This document shows, one piece after another, positions 14,990-22,097 of a stretch of 41,185 bases of DNA (position 1 is its first letter; every line of letters begins with the position of its first letter). This DNA is from Terriglobia bacterium (lineage in GTDB: Bacteria; Acidobacteriota; Terriglobia; Bryobacterales; Bryobacteraceae). Below the pieces are notes generated by a model. It was not told where the DNA came from. It did not search any database and saw nothing but the letters and a program-made list of their open reading frames with translations. The stretch lies in contig JAIQFL010000065.1 in assembly GCA_020073365.1 (NCBI GenBank), positions 1-41,185 on the forward strand, written 5' to 3'. Both the position numbers and the translations under genes were made by a program.

Positions 14990-16743
14990 CGCCACTGGAG
15001 TTCCTAAACGAACTGTGGCAGTACAAGCCGGAAGATCACCTCATCCTGATATGGACGCACCCCGACAAGCGCTCGCGCTGGTTCACCAGCGTTCCGGCCG
15101 CAGCCGAATATGTCGCAAGCGTCAATGGCAGCCGCGATGTGTACGTCGGCGTCGGCCTGGCTGGCAAGGACCATGGGCCCACGCACCGGTGCGTCTCCGA
15201 AGAGATCACCGGAGTAACCGGCATGTGGGCGGATCTGGATCTGCTCTCCGACGCGCACGGCAAAAAGGCGTTGCCCAGGAGCGCAGAGCAGGCGCTTTCA
15301 ATCCTGCCGCCGACGATCCCACCGACGATCATCATCGCGACCGGCAACGGGCTCCACTGTTGGTGGCTGCTGAAGGAGCCATACCTCTTCGAAAACGAGG
15401 AAGACCGCAAGGACGTTGCCCGCCTGGTCATGCGGTGGCACACGATGCTGCAGTTGACCGCGGCCAGCCACGGGTGGGCATACGAGCGGCTGTCGGATCT
15501 GGCGCGCGTCCTTCGCATCCCGTCTACTACGAACGTCAAGGATCCGGCCCATCCGAAACCTGTGGAGACCTGCTCTGCCTCCGGGCGCCGGTACAATCTG
15601 TCCGACTTCGAGGAGTTCCTGGACGAGGCCGCGATTCCCGACCCGGAATCGGAGGAGCGCGCTGCGCGCGAATGGGCCGAACGCTTTGCAGACAAGCCGC
15701 TGGCCATCAATTTGAACGCCCGCATTCCGGACGAAGTGATCCAGGCTTGGTGCGAGGCTGATATGCGGTTCCGGAACACCTGGGCGCGCCAACGCCACGA
15801 TCTTAAGGACCAGAGCCAGAGCGGGTACGACCTCGCGTTGGCGTGCTTTGGGCTCGAGGCCAACATCTCGGAGCAGCAGATGGTGGACCTCATGGTCCAC
15901 CACCGGCACGTTCATCGCCAGAAACATCGCACCCGGGTGGACTACTTTCAGCGGACCATCACGAAGGCGGCGAAGCGGTGCCAGGGGATCGATCCGTTCA
16001 CCGCGCCGCCGGCGCCGTCTGCTGCGACTGCAGAGCCGCCAACACAGACCGGCCCTGCTGGCGAACAGGGCGCGCCAGGCGCGCCGGAGAATGCCCAGCC
16101 CAAGCAGAACGCCACCCTCGACCCGGCCATGGCCAGGGCCAAGATGTGCGAGAAGATCTCCCAAGTTCTCGGCATCCGGATTCTGCGCTTCGTGAAGATC
16201 GACGGGAAGGACCCGCAGTACCGCATGGAGTTGAACGAAGGCAAGATCGAATTCCCAAGCGTCGCCAAGCTCATCTCCCTGGAAGCCATGCGTGTGGCGA
16301 TCGCGGCGGCCGTCGGCAGGCTCATTCCGAAGATCAAGCCGAAATTGTGGGAGTCAGTCGCGCAAATGATTCTCGACGCCTGCGAAATCGAGGAAGGCAG
16401 CGAGGAGATGGAGTGGGAAGGCGCGGCGCGGATGTACCTGCACGAGTATCTGTCGGAAACCGGTTTCATCCCGGCCGTCGAGGAGCAGCGCATTCAAGAC
16501 CAACGGAGGCCGATGGTGCTTCACGGAAGGATCACAGTGTGCGCAGGCGACCTCCAGGTGTACGTCAACAAGACCGCCTCGCAGTCGCCGGTGTCGACGA
16601 AGGCTGTCGCCGGCATGATCTCGGCGCTCGGCGCGAAGAGTTTCCGGCACCGCGGACAGGGATTCAAGGAGCAATCGAGATGGTTGTTGCCGGAAGAGTT
16701 CGCCCCGGCGGACTACAAGCACAAAGGGGCCACCCATGACTAA
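14986..16743 (+). CDS. RepB-like archaeo-eukaryotic-type primase
   Basis: A 585-residue predicted DNA primase of the RepB/AEP superfamily. Motif I is WADLDL (Asp83, Asp85), motif II is ATGNGLHCWWLL (His124), and motif III region DLARVLRIPSTTNVK follows (Arg174, Arg177), with the RVLRxPxTxNxK pattern of RepB_primase. Residues about 230-340 are helical, then there is a Pro/Ala-rich linker (about 340-380). The C-terminal 200 residues, with KIKPKLWESVAQMILDACEIEEG, match no domain I know and may serve helicase loading or origin binding. It would prime element replication. Four-base overlap upstream and eight-base overlap with the helicase. Confidence 0.85.
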   Translation: MTPLEFLNELWQYKPEDHLILIWTHPDKRSRWFTSVPAAAEYVASVNGSRDVYVGVGLAGKDHGPTHRCVSEEITGVTGMWADLDLLSDAHGKKALPRSAEQALSILPPTIPPTIIIATGNGLHCWWLLKEPYLFENEEDRKDVARLVMRWHTMLQLTAASHGWAYERLSDLARVLRIPSTTNVKDPAHPKPVETCSASGRRYNLSDFEEFLDEAAIPDPESEERAAREWAERFADKPLAINLNARIPDEVIQAWCEADMRFRNTWARQRHDLKDQSQSGYDLALACFGLEANISEQQMVDLMVHHRHVHRQKHRTRVDYFQRTITKAAKRCQGIDPFTAPPAPSAATAEPPTQTGPAGEQGAPGAPENAQPKQNATLDPAMARAKMCEKISQVLGIRILRFVKIDGKDPQYRMELNEGKIEFPSVAKLISLEAMRVAIAAAVGRLIPKIKPKLWESVAQMILDACEIEEGSEEMEWEGAARMYLHEYLSETGFIPAVEEQRIQDQRRPMVLHGRITVCAGDLQVYVNKTASQSPVSTKAVAGMISALGAKSFRHRGQGFKEQSRWLLPEEFAPADYKHKGATHD

Positions 16744-18427
16744 CGGAGCTACCGGCACCATCGAGCAGATTGGCGACCAGGACCACGGAGAGACCTCGGA
16801 GTACAGGATATATGGGCCACCTGGAACTGGCAAAACAACGAGTCTCACACGCCAGATCCGGCGCGCCGTCGAGCGGTACGGGCCGAAGGCCGTCATGGTC
16901 ACATCCTTTTCGCGCGCTGCCGCCGCCGAGCTCGCCGGCCGGGACCTCCCGGTCGATCCGGATCGGGTGGGCACGCTGCACGCGCACTGCTACCACACGC
17001 TGGGCGGGCCGGAGATCGCCGAGGCCAACGTCGATGAGTGGAACCGCGCCAATCCGCACCTGACTATCACGCCGATAAAGAAGCACAACAAGCTCGATGG
17101 CGAGGAAGCCGCAGAAGAGGCGGGCGACGAGACGGAAAAGAACGGCGACGAGATCTTGGGCCGCTTGTCCCGCTACCGCGGTATGATGCTTCGCCGCGAC
17201 CTTTGGCCGGCCACTCTTCGGGAGTTTGAAGCCCGCTGGACGACTTACAAGCGGGAGAACGGGCTTCTGGACTTCACGGACCTCATCGAGACGTGCCTGC
17301 GCGACGTGCCTTATGCTCCCAAGAACCCGTCCGTGATCTTCGCCGATGAGGCGCAGGATCTCAACCTGATGCAATTGACGCTCGTCCGGAAGTGGGGCGA
17401 GCGGACCAATTACTTCATTGTGGCGGGCGACGACGATCAGACCATATATTCGTTCACCGGCGCGATGCCGGAGAACCTGCTCGATCCGGACATTCCACAG
17501 GATCACAAGATCATCCTGAAGCAGTCGTACCGCGTGCCGCACGCGGTCCACCGCCTGGCGAACGGGTTGATCCATCAGGTCACCCGGCGCCAGGAGAAGG
17601 AGTATCTCGCGCGCGACGAGGTCGGCAGCGTCGAGCGGCTGACGCGCGGATCGTACAACTCTCCGGACTACTTCGTTTTGGAAAGCGCCAGAGAACACCT
17701 GGAGCGTGGCCAGACGGTGATGTTCCTGGCCTCGTGCTCGTACATGCTGCGCTCGCTCGTCGCGGTTCTGCGGAAGAACGGGATCCCGTTCCACAACCCG
17801 TACCGGCGGTCGAACGGCTTCTGGAACCCGATCCGGACCGGCCGGCGCGGCTCGACCGCCAACCGCATTGCGGCGCTCCTGGTCGCGCATCCGGATTGGG
17901 GTGAGGGCGCCCGCCCGTGGACGCACGGCGACCTTGCGCAGTGGGCCGATTGCCTCCATTCGAAGGGCATCCTTCGCTACGGCGCGAAGAAGAAACTCGC
18001 CGCCTATGCGAGCGAAGAGCGAGTGAGCAACGAGGCGTTCGAAGAGCTATTTGAGCGGCCCGCGCTCGAATCCCTGCTGGAAGCTTACGAAGGCGACTAC
18101 CGTGGCCTCCTGGCGTGGTGGCGGGATCACGTGACCGTCGATGTGCACGCACGGTCGCAATTTCCTGCCGACATAGCGGCCAGGCGCGGGCCGCGCGCGC
18201 TATTCGAGACGCCGCAGGTCGTCGTTGGTACCATCCACTCGGTCAAGGGCGGCCAGGCCGACGTGGTCTATCTATTTCCGGATCTCTCGCAGGCTGGCGA
18301 CGCGCAGTATCACCGCGCCGGCGCGCCGCGCGACGCTGTGATCCGCCAGTTTTACGTCGGCGTCACCCGGGCGCGCGAGACGCTCTATATCTGCCAGAGC
18401 GAATCCGCCACCGCCGTCTCGATCTGA
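16736..18427 (+). CDS. UvrD-like superfamily 1 helicase
   Basis: A 563-residue SF1 DNA helicase. Walker A is GPPGTGKT at residues 27-34; motif Ia follows as VTSFSRAAAAELAGR; the DEAQD box (FADEAQDLN) is motif II; GDDDQTIYSFTGA is motif III; the C-terminal lobe has TIHSVKGGQADVVYL (motif V) and YVGVTRARETLYI (motif VI). It is shorter than UvrD (about 720) and lacks the full 2B insert. With the upstream primase it forms a replication pair. The gene ends four bases after a natural operon end, then the broken integrase begins. Confidence 0.88.
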   Translation: MTNGATGTIEQIGDQDHGETSEYRIYGPPGTGKTTSLTRQIRRAVERYGPKAVMVTSFSRAAAAELAGRDLPVDPDRVGTLHAHCYHTLGGPEIAEANVDEWNRANPHLTITPIKKHNKLDGEEAAEEAGDETEKNGDEILGRLSRYRGMMLRRDLWPATLREFEARWTTYKRENGLLDFTDLIETCLRDVPYAPKNPSVIFADEAQDLNLMQLTLVRKWGERTNYFIVAGDDDQTIYSFTGAMPENLLDPDIPQDHKIILKQSYRVPHAVHRLANGLIHQVTRRQEKEYLARDEVGSVERLTRGSYNSPDYFVLESAREHLERGQTVMFLASCSYMLRSLVAVLRKNGIPFHNPYRRSNGFWNPIRTGRRGSTANRIAALLVAHPDWGEGARPWTHGDLAQWADCLHSKGILRYGAKKKLAAYASEERVSNEAFEELFERPALESLLEAYEGDYRGLLAWWRDHVTVDVHARSQFPADIAARRGPRALFETPQVVVGTIHSVKGGQADVVYLFPDLSQAGDAQYHRAGAPRDAVIRQFYVGVTRARETLYICQSESATAVSI

Positions 18428-18448
18428 TTGAAACTAGGGGACTTGCTT

Positions 18449-18656
18449 ATGCCCGAGAAGGAAGGTACCCTCCTGTCGCTGACAGGAGGCGTCAAATTGA
18501 AAGTACGGGTCCAGCACCCGAAGGTTCAGGAACATAAGGGGAAGAGTCCCTACTGGTACTTCAGGTATTGGGAAGACCAATTCCTGCCGGATGGATCTGC
18601 CAAGAGCACCCGGAAACGCCACATCATTGGGCCGAGTAAGGACACCGGCAAGGGCG
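18449..18656 (+). pseudogene. Integrase, N-terminal fragment only
   Basis: From ATG 18449 the frame encodes the arm-type DNA-binding N-terminus of a tyrosine recombinase: a basic strand region with SPYWYFRYWEDQFLPDGSAK followed by the TRKRHIIGPSKDTGKG turn, typical of the three-stranded fold in phage integrases. After about residue 69 the similarity ends and the frame reads on through unrelated DNA to 18817. That downstream DNA is the antisense of an ArsR gene, so the break point is near 18656. The matching catalytic C-terminus is found at 25623-26128, but the middle part with the first catalytic Arg is absent. Confidence 0.8.
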
Positions 18657-18833
18657 TCGCAGATGCTGCGAAGCGTTCGCGACGCTCAGCCCGGCTTCCT
18701 GCGCCAGCGCTTCCACGGTTCGAGGCGCCTGGCACAAAAGGTCCAGCAACTCCAATCTTGGCGGGCTTGACACCGCCTTGCCAATGCGGCCAAGTTGCTC
18801 GTAGACAGCCTTCTTGAGAGATGTGCCGGCCAT
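18657..18833 (-). pseudogene. ArsR-family regulator, N-terminal fragment
   Basis: Minus-strand frame beginning MAGTSLKKAVYEQLGRIGKA and continuing SSPPRLELLDLLCQAPRTVEALAQEAGLSVANASQHLR, a typical ArsR winged helix (helix 2 through the recognition helix). It stops matching exactly where the recognition helix should lead into the wing, at the break point shared with the integrase fragment. The remaining 50-60 residues of a normal ArsR are missing. Its start is intact and an operator-like palindrome stands just upstream. Confidence 0.8.
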
Positions 18834-18864
18834 CGGATCCTCAGCCTAATTATAGGGCAGACCT

Positions 18865-18890
18865 TTCAACTAATCAATTAAGCAGTTGAA
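18865..18890. promoter_or_regulatory. ArsR-type operator-like inverted repeat
   Basis: TTCAACT and AGTTGAA are exact reverse complements with a 12-base AT-rich spacer, giving a 26-base dyad typical of ArsR operators. It lies 31 bases upstream of the ArsR start on the minus strand, so it probably controlled this gene, and possibly a divergently read methyltransferase on the plus strand. Confidence 0.5.
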
Positions 18891-18925
18891 TAGTCTGATC
18901 CTGGTCTGTCATACAGGGAGCATCC

Positions 18926-19260
18926 ATGGCAACCCCCTCTGGACGCCGCGCGGGAAGCCGGACTTCCGATCGGAGAGTGGTGCCAAGAGGACGATTCGCC
19001 GAAGACGGCCCAATTCCAGATCAATATCCCCTTCAGGAAACTGCGACCGGAGACGTTGCAGTCCGAACTGAACTCAAAGGCTAACGATTCCCTCCTCCAG
19101 GCTGCTTCCTTCGATGCGGTGCTGATTTCAAACGCCTTTCACGAAATGACCGAGCACGCCGCGATGCTCGCCCACGTGCGCCAGGCGCTGAAACCCACCG
19201 GTCGGCTAGTCGTAATTGAAAGCTATGTGGAAGGGCGCCGTCACCTTCCGCGAGATGAAT
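18926..19260 (+). pseudogene. SAM-dependent methyltransferase remnant
   Basis: From about 19083 the plus strand encodes SFDAVLISNAFHEMTEHAAM then a LKPTGRLVVIES strand, which is the motif IV-V region of a class I methyltransferase like those paired with ArsR genes. The N-terminal SAM-binding motif I is missing. Upstream (18926-19080) there is an open, unrecognised stretch with LPIGEWCQEDDSPKTAQF. At about 19262 the frame runs into a kinase fragment. So this is a central slice of a lost gene joined to other remnants. Confidence 0.65.
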
Positions 19261-19274
19261 TTCGTTCGGCCGAC

Positions 19275-19430
19275 AACACGGTTACGCTGACGGAGGGCGT
19301 CACCGGGAGCATGACGATCGTGGGCACGGCGGCCTACATGTCGCCGGAGCAGGCGTGTGCGAAGGAACTGGATTCGCGGACCGACATCTGGTGATTTCGG
19401 GCTCGCCAAATCCATCGAACGGGCGCAGGT
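19275..19430 (+). pseudogene. Ser/Thr kinase fragments in scrambled order
   Basis: First TIVGTAAYMSPEQA followed by ELDSRTDIW (19309-19391), the activation loop and the DIW of subdomain IX of an acidobacterial kinase. The frame then stops, and within two codons a second piece reads GDFGLAKSIERAQ (about 19394-19430), the DFG region that normally lies about 30 residues before the first piece. So the two are separate scraps, or one gene rearranged. The match ends where the cytochrome pseudogene on the other strand begins. Confidence 0.65.
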
Positions 19431-19790
19431 TGTAACTGCCGGAGCCTGGCGCCGGCTTCGGTCAGGCCCAGCTTGCCGGGAGCCAGCTTGTGGCATTCCG
19501 TGCAGCCGAATTCCTCGAAGCGCGCGGCTCGCTGGCGCTGTTGAGCGGTACGCTTCTCTTCAGGCTTCTGAACGATCACCGTCATGGCTGCCAGCATCTT
19601 GATGCAGCCTTCAAAGCCCTCAGCCCTCTGCTTCCCCCTTTCCGTGTACCCGTTTGCCGTCGTGGCCGATCGTATGGCAACTCTTGCACCCGTGAGTATC
19701 GAACATATAAACGGCCAGTTCCTGCGGGCTCTTGCCGGCGGCAATCATCCGGTCGAGCGTGGTGCTTGAATTCTGGGCCGGAGGATGTCC
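19430..19790 (-). pseudogene. Decayed copy of the diheme cytochrome gene
   Basis: The minus strand carries a diverged copy of the cytochrome gene directly upstream. One frame gives LDRMIAAGKSPQELAVY followed by a GCKSCHT haem motif; then, after a frameshift near 19640, another frame gives GYTERGKQRAEGFEGC and FGCTECHKLAPGKLGLTEAGA (second haem motif). There is no signal peptide and the C-terminus is lost at the kinase scrap. It is a tandem duplicate that has died. Confidence 0.75.
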
Positions 19791-19800
19791 GCCCTCGTTC

Positions 19801-20259
19801 TCACTGTTGGGCGGGTTTGCCGGCTAACACCTTCTCCACGTCAACGCAGCCCAAGTGCAGATGCGCCAGCTTCGCTCCCACTGCCGTCAGCCCGACCTTG
19901 CCGTCAGCGACCTTGTGGCAGGTGGCGCAGCCGAACTCCTGGAAGCGTTCCGCCCTTTGGCGCTGTGTCACCGATCGCTGATCTTCGGGCACCTTGGCGA
20001 TGACGCTCATCGCTTTCAGGGTCGCAATGCACCCTTGGAACCCTTGGGCCCGATCCGCGCCGTTCTTGGTGAAGCCGAGCTTTCCATCTTTGCCGGCAGT
20101 GTGGCAATTCTTGCAGCCGTGAGATTCGAAAAGATACGCGGCCAACTCTTGCGGACTCCTCCCCGCCGCGATCATTTTGTCCAGCGTGGCGTCCGGCGAT
20201 TGCGCCCAGGACGGCGCCGCAGCGGACACAACCAGAATTAGCCAGAAGTGCTTCATCAT
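19801..20259 (-). CDS. Exported diheme c-type cytochrome
   Basis: A 152-residue protein with a signal peptide (MMKHFWLILVVSAAAPSWAQ) and two haem c motifs, GCKNCHT (about residue 48-54) and GCATCHK (about 110-116). Between them lies a helical NGADRAQGFQGCIATLKAM segment containing an extra Cys. It probably transfers electrons in the periplasm. AGGAGGAGA precedes the start on the minus strand. It is the first gene of a pair with a decayed paralogue just downstream. Confidence 0.8.
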   Translation of the reverse strand: MMKHFWLILVVSAAAPSWAQSPDATLDKMIAAGRSPQELAAYLFESHGCKNCHTAGKDGKLGFTKNGADRAQGFQGCIATLKAMSVIAKVPEDQRSVTQRQRAERFQEFGCATCHKVADGKVGLTAVGAKLAHLHLGCVDVEKVLAGKPAQQ

Positions 20260-20274
20260 CTCCTCCTGTGTGCC

Positions 20275-21423
20275 TTACTTCCTCTGCAAGCGGACTACGA
20301 CTGTGGCGAGGGTATTCTCCGCAGTCAGGGGCTTACCGTTGCTGACATCCTGAAGATAAAAAGTCGTCCCATCGGCTACCCAAAGACCTGTCGGAGCCGA
20401 TCCGCGATCGCCACCGCTCGCGAGTAGCCCGCCGTCTGGGCTGTTGACGCGAACCTGCACGGCTTCCGCGCCCGGTGCCATCCAACTGATTGTGGTCACA
20501 CCGAAGTTCGTGTTGGCCGTGACAGATATTGGATTTGGACTGGCGGTCAGAGAGGGCGCGGTGTCGGCCGGACACGGCGCATTCACGGAGGTGAGACAAA
20601 CATTTGCTTGGAACGTATTCGCGCCGGCGGGCGACAGGTTCCGAATATCGAAGCCGCTACTGGCCGGGTCGGTCACAGCGACTTGAATGGGCGGATTCCC
20701 CATGACCAGGTTCCGGCGGAAGATGTTAGTCACCGCGGTAGCCTGGAGAAAGATCCCATTCGAATTCCCAACGATGGTGTTGTCCTCCACCACGTTGTTG
20801 GACGATGTACCCGTAAATCCGATGCCGAAGTTGTTCCCTGGGGCCAAAAATCCGTTTCCAATTGTCCGGTTCGCACGGAGCCGGTTCTCGTTTGAGCCAG
20901 AGATTCATATGCCCCCGCAGGCTGCGGTGAGGTGCCCGTTTCGTATTGAGACGTTGCGCTCCACCACGTTGTTGGCTGACCCGCCGGATACGAAAATTCC
21001 CGACATGCAGTTGGTGGCGACAGTCACGTCTGCTATCGTTCCGCCGGTGGTATTGAGCAACTGGATGCCGAAGTTCCTGAATAGTTCGACCGTGCCCGGT
21101 CCGCGAATGATCACGTCCTTCAGGCCGCTCGCGAGAATTCCGATTTCTCCCGCTGTCGACGCGCCTGAGCAACCGGTTTGAGGATCGCCGCGCCCGGTCA
21201 GGCTGAAGCCGTTCAAGTCCAGCGTCAAGCCCGAGGCCCCGAAAGCGATACAGGGCGCGCCGGTGACGGTGCATGTGACATCATCCACCAACCGGCTGTC
21301 CGCTGTGATTGTGAGTGTGGCGGAAATCACTCCACCGATATCCGTGGCGCGGGCGGCGCCGGCGCAGATTAGGAGGGTAACGACAAGAAAGCCAAACGGT
21401 CTAGACGAACTCGCGCGTAGCAT
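20275..21423 (-). pseudogene. Secreted right-handed beta-helix protein, interrupted by one stop
   Basis: Signal peptide (LVVTLLICAGAARA), then repeated parallel beta-helix rungs such as DVIIRGPGTVELFRNFGIQLLN and SANNVVERN, with a C-terminal CARDB/fibronectin-like part (SLTASPNPISVTANTNFG...TISWMAPG). An in-frame TGA at 20905-20907 splits the gene, yet the sequence on both sides is in the same frame and continues the repeats (GI, stop, ISGSNENRLRANRTIGNGF). One base change would restore a 382-codon gene. Such proteins often bind or cut polysaccharide. It might also be an assembly error. Confidence 0.75.
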
Positions 21424-21524
21424 GAGCAGTTTTCTTCCCCTTCACTTGGGTTATACGTAAACCAGCGAAAAAACTGTAAAGCTGTTGCAAGTGATATACT
21501 GTTTGCGGATTCCAAGGTCCGGCT

Positions 21525-22097
21525 ATGCAGGCGTCCCCCCACCAGATCACGAAGCTACTCAACCAGTGGAGCAACGGGAATCCGTCCGCGTTCGAGCAGC
21601 TCATGCCACTGGTCTATAAGGTGTTGCACCAGATGGCTCGCCGGCAGATGCGGCGGCAGATTCCGGGTCACACCTTGCAGACAACCGCGCTCATCAACGA
21701 GGCCTATCTGCGCATCGTGCGTGACTCCCGGAAACAATGGCAGAACCGGGCTCAATTCTATGGTGTGGCTGCGACAGCCATGCGGAATGTGCTCGTCGAT
21801 CATGCGCGAGCGCGCCGAGCGGCGAAACGCGGGGGCGGATGGCAAGCCGTCCCGCTCGATGAGGGGATCTCCGTCTCCGAGGAACGCCTGACGGGATTAA
21901 TTGCACTTGACGAAGCTCTCACCTGTCTATCGAGGCTCCATCCGCGGCAGAACGAAGTCATCCAGCTGCGATATTTCGGCGGACTAAGCGTGGACGAGAC
22001 GGCAGATATCCTCGGAGTCTCATCCGAAACCGTCATGCTGGATTGGCGCGCCGCCAAAGCCTGGCTCCACAAGGAGCTTGGCCGCCATGACACCTGA
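21525..22097 (+). CDS. Sigma-70 family factor, TIGR02999-like
   Basis: A 190-residue sigma factor of the kind common in acidobacteria and planctomycetes (TIGR02999, ECF-related). Region 2 has VYKVLHQMARRQMRR then GHTLQTTALINEAYLRI and WQNRAQFYGVAATAMRNVLVDHARARRAAKRGGG; region 4 has RLHPRQNEVIQLRYFGGLSV then an HTH ETADILGVSSETVMLDW. No anti-sigma gene is near; instead its end overlaps a Ser/Thr kinase start by 11 bases, so the kinase may control it by phosphorylation. Confidence 0.88.
   Translation: MQASPHQITKLLNQWSNGNPSAFEQLMPLVYKVLHQMARRQMRRQIPGHTLQTTALINEAYLRIVRDSRKQWQNRAQFYGVAATAMRNVLVDHARARRAAKRGGGWQAVPLDEGISVSEERLTGLIALDEALTCLSRLHPRQNEVIQLRYFGGLSVDETADILGVSSETVMLDWRAAKAWLHKELGRHDT

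Noticed and set aside
16664..17959. Minus-strand frame (431 codons)
   Set aside because: Lies antisense to the UvrD-like helicase with all helicase motifs intact on the plus strand.
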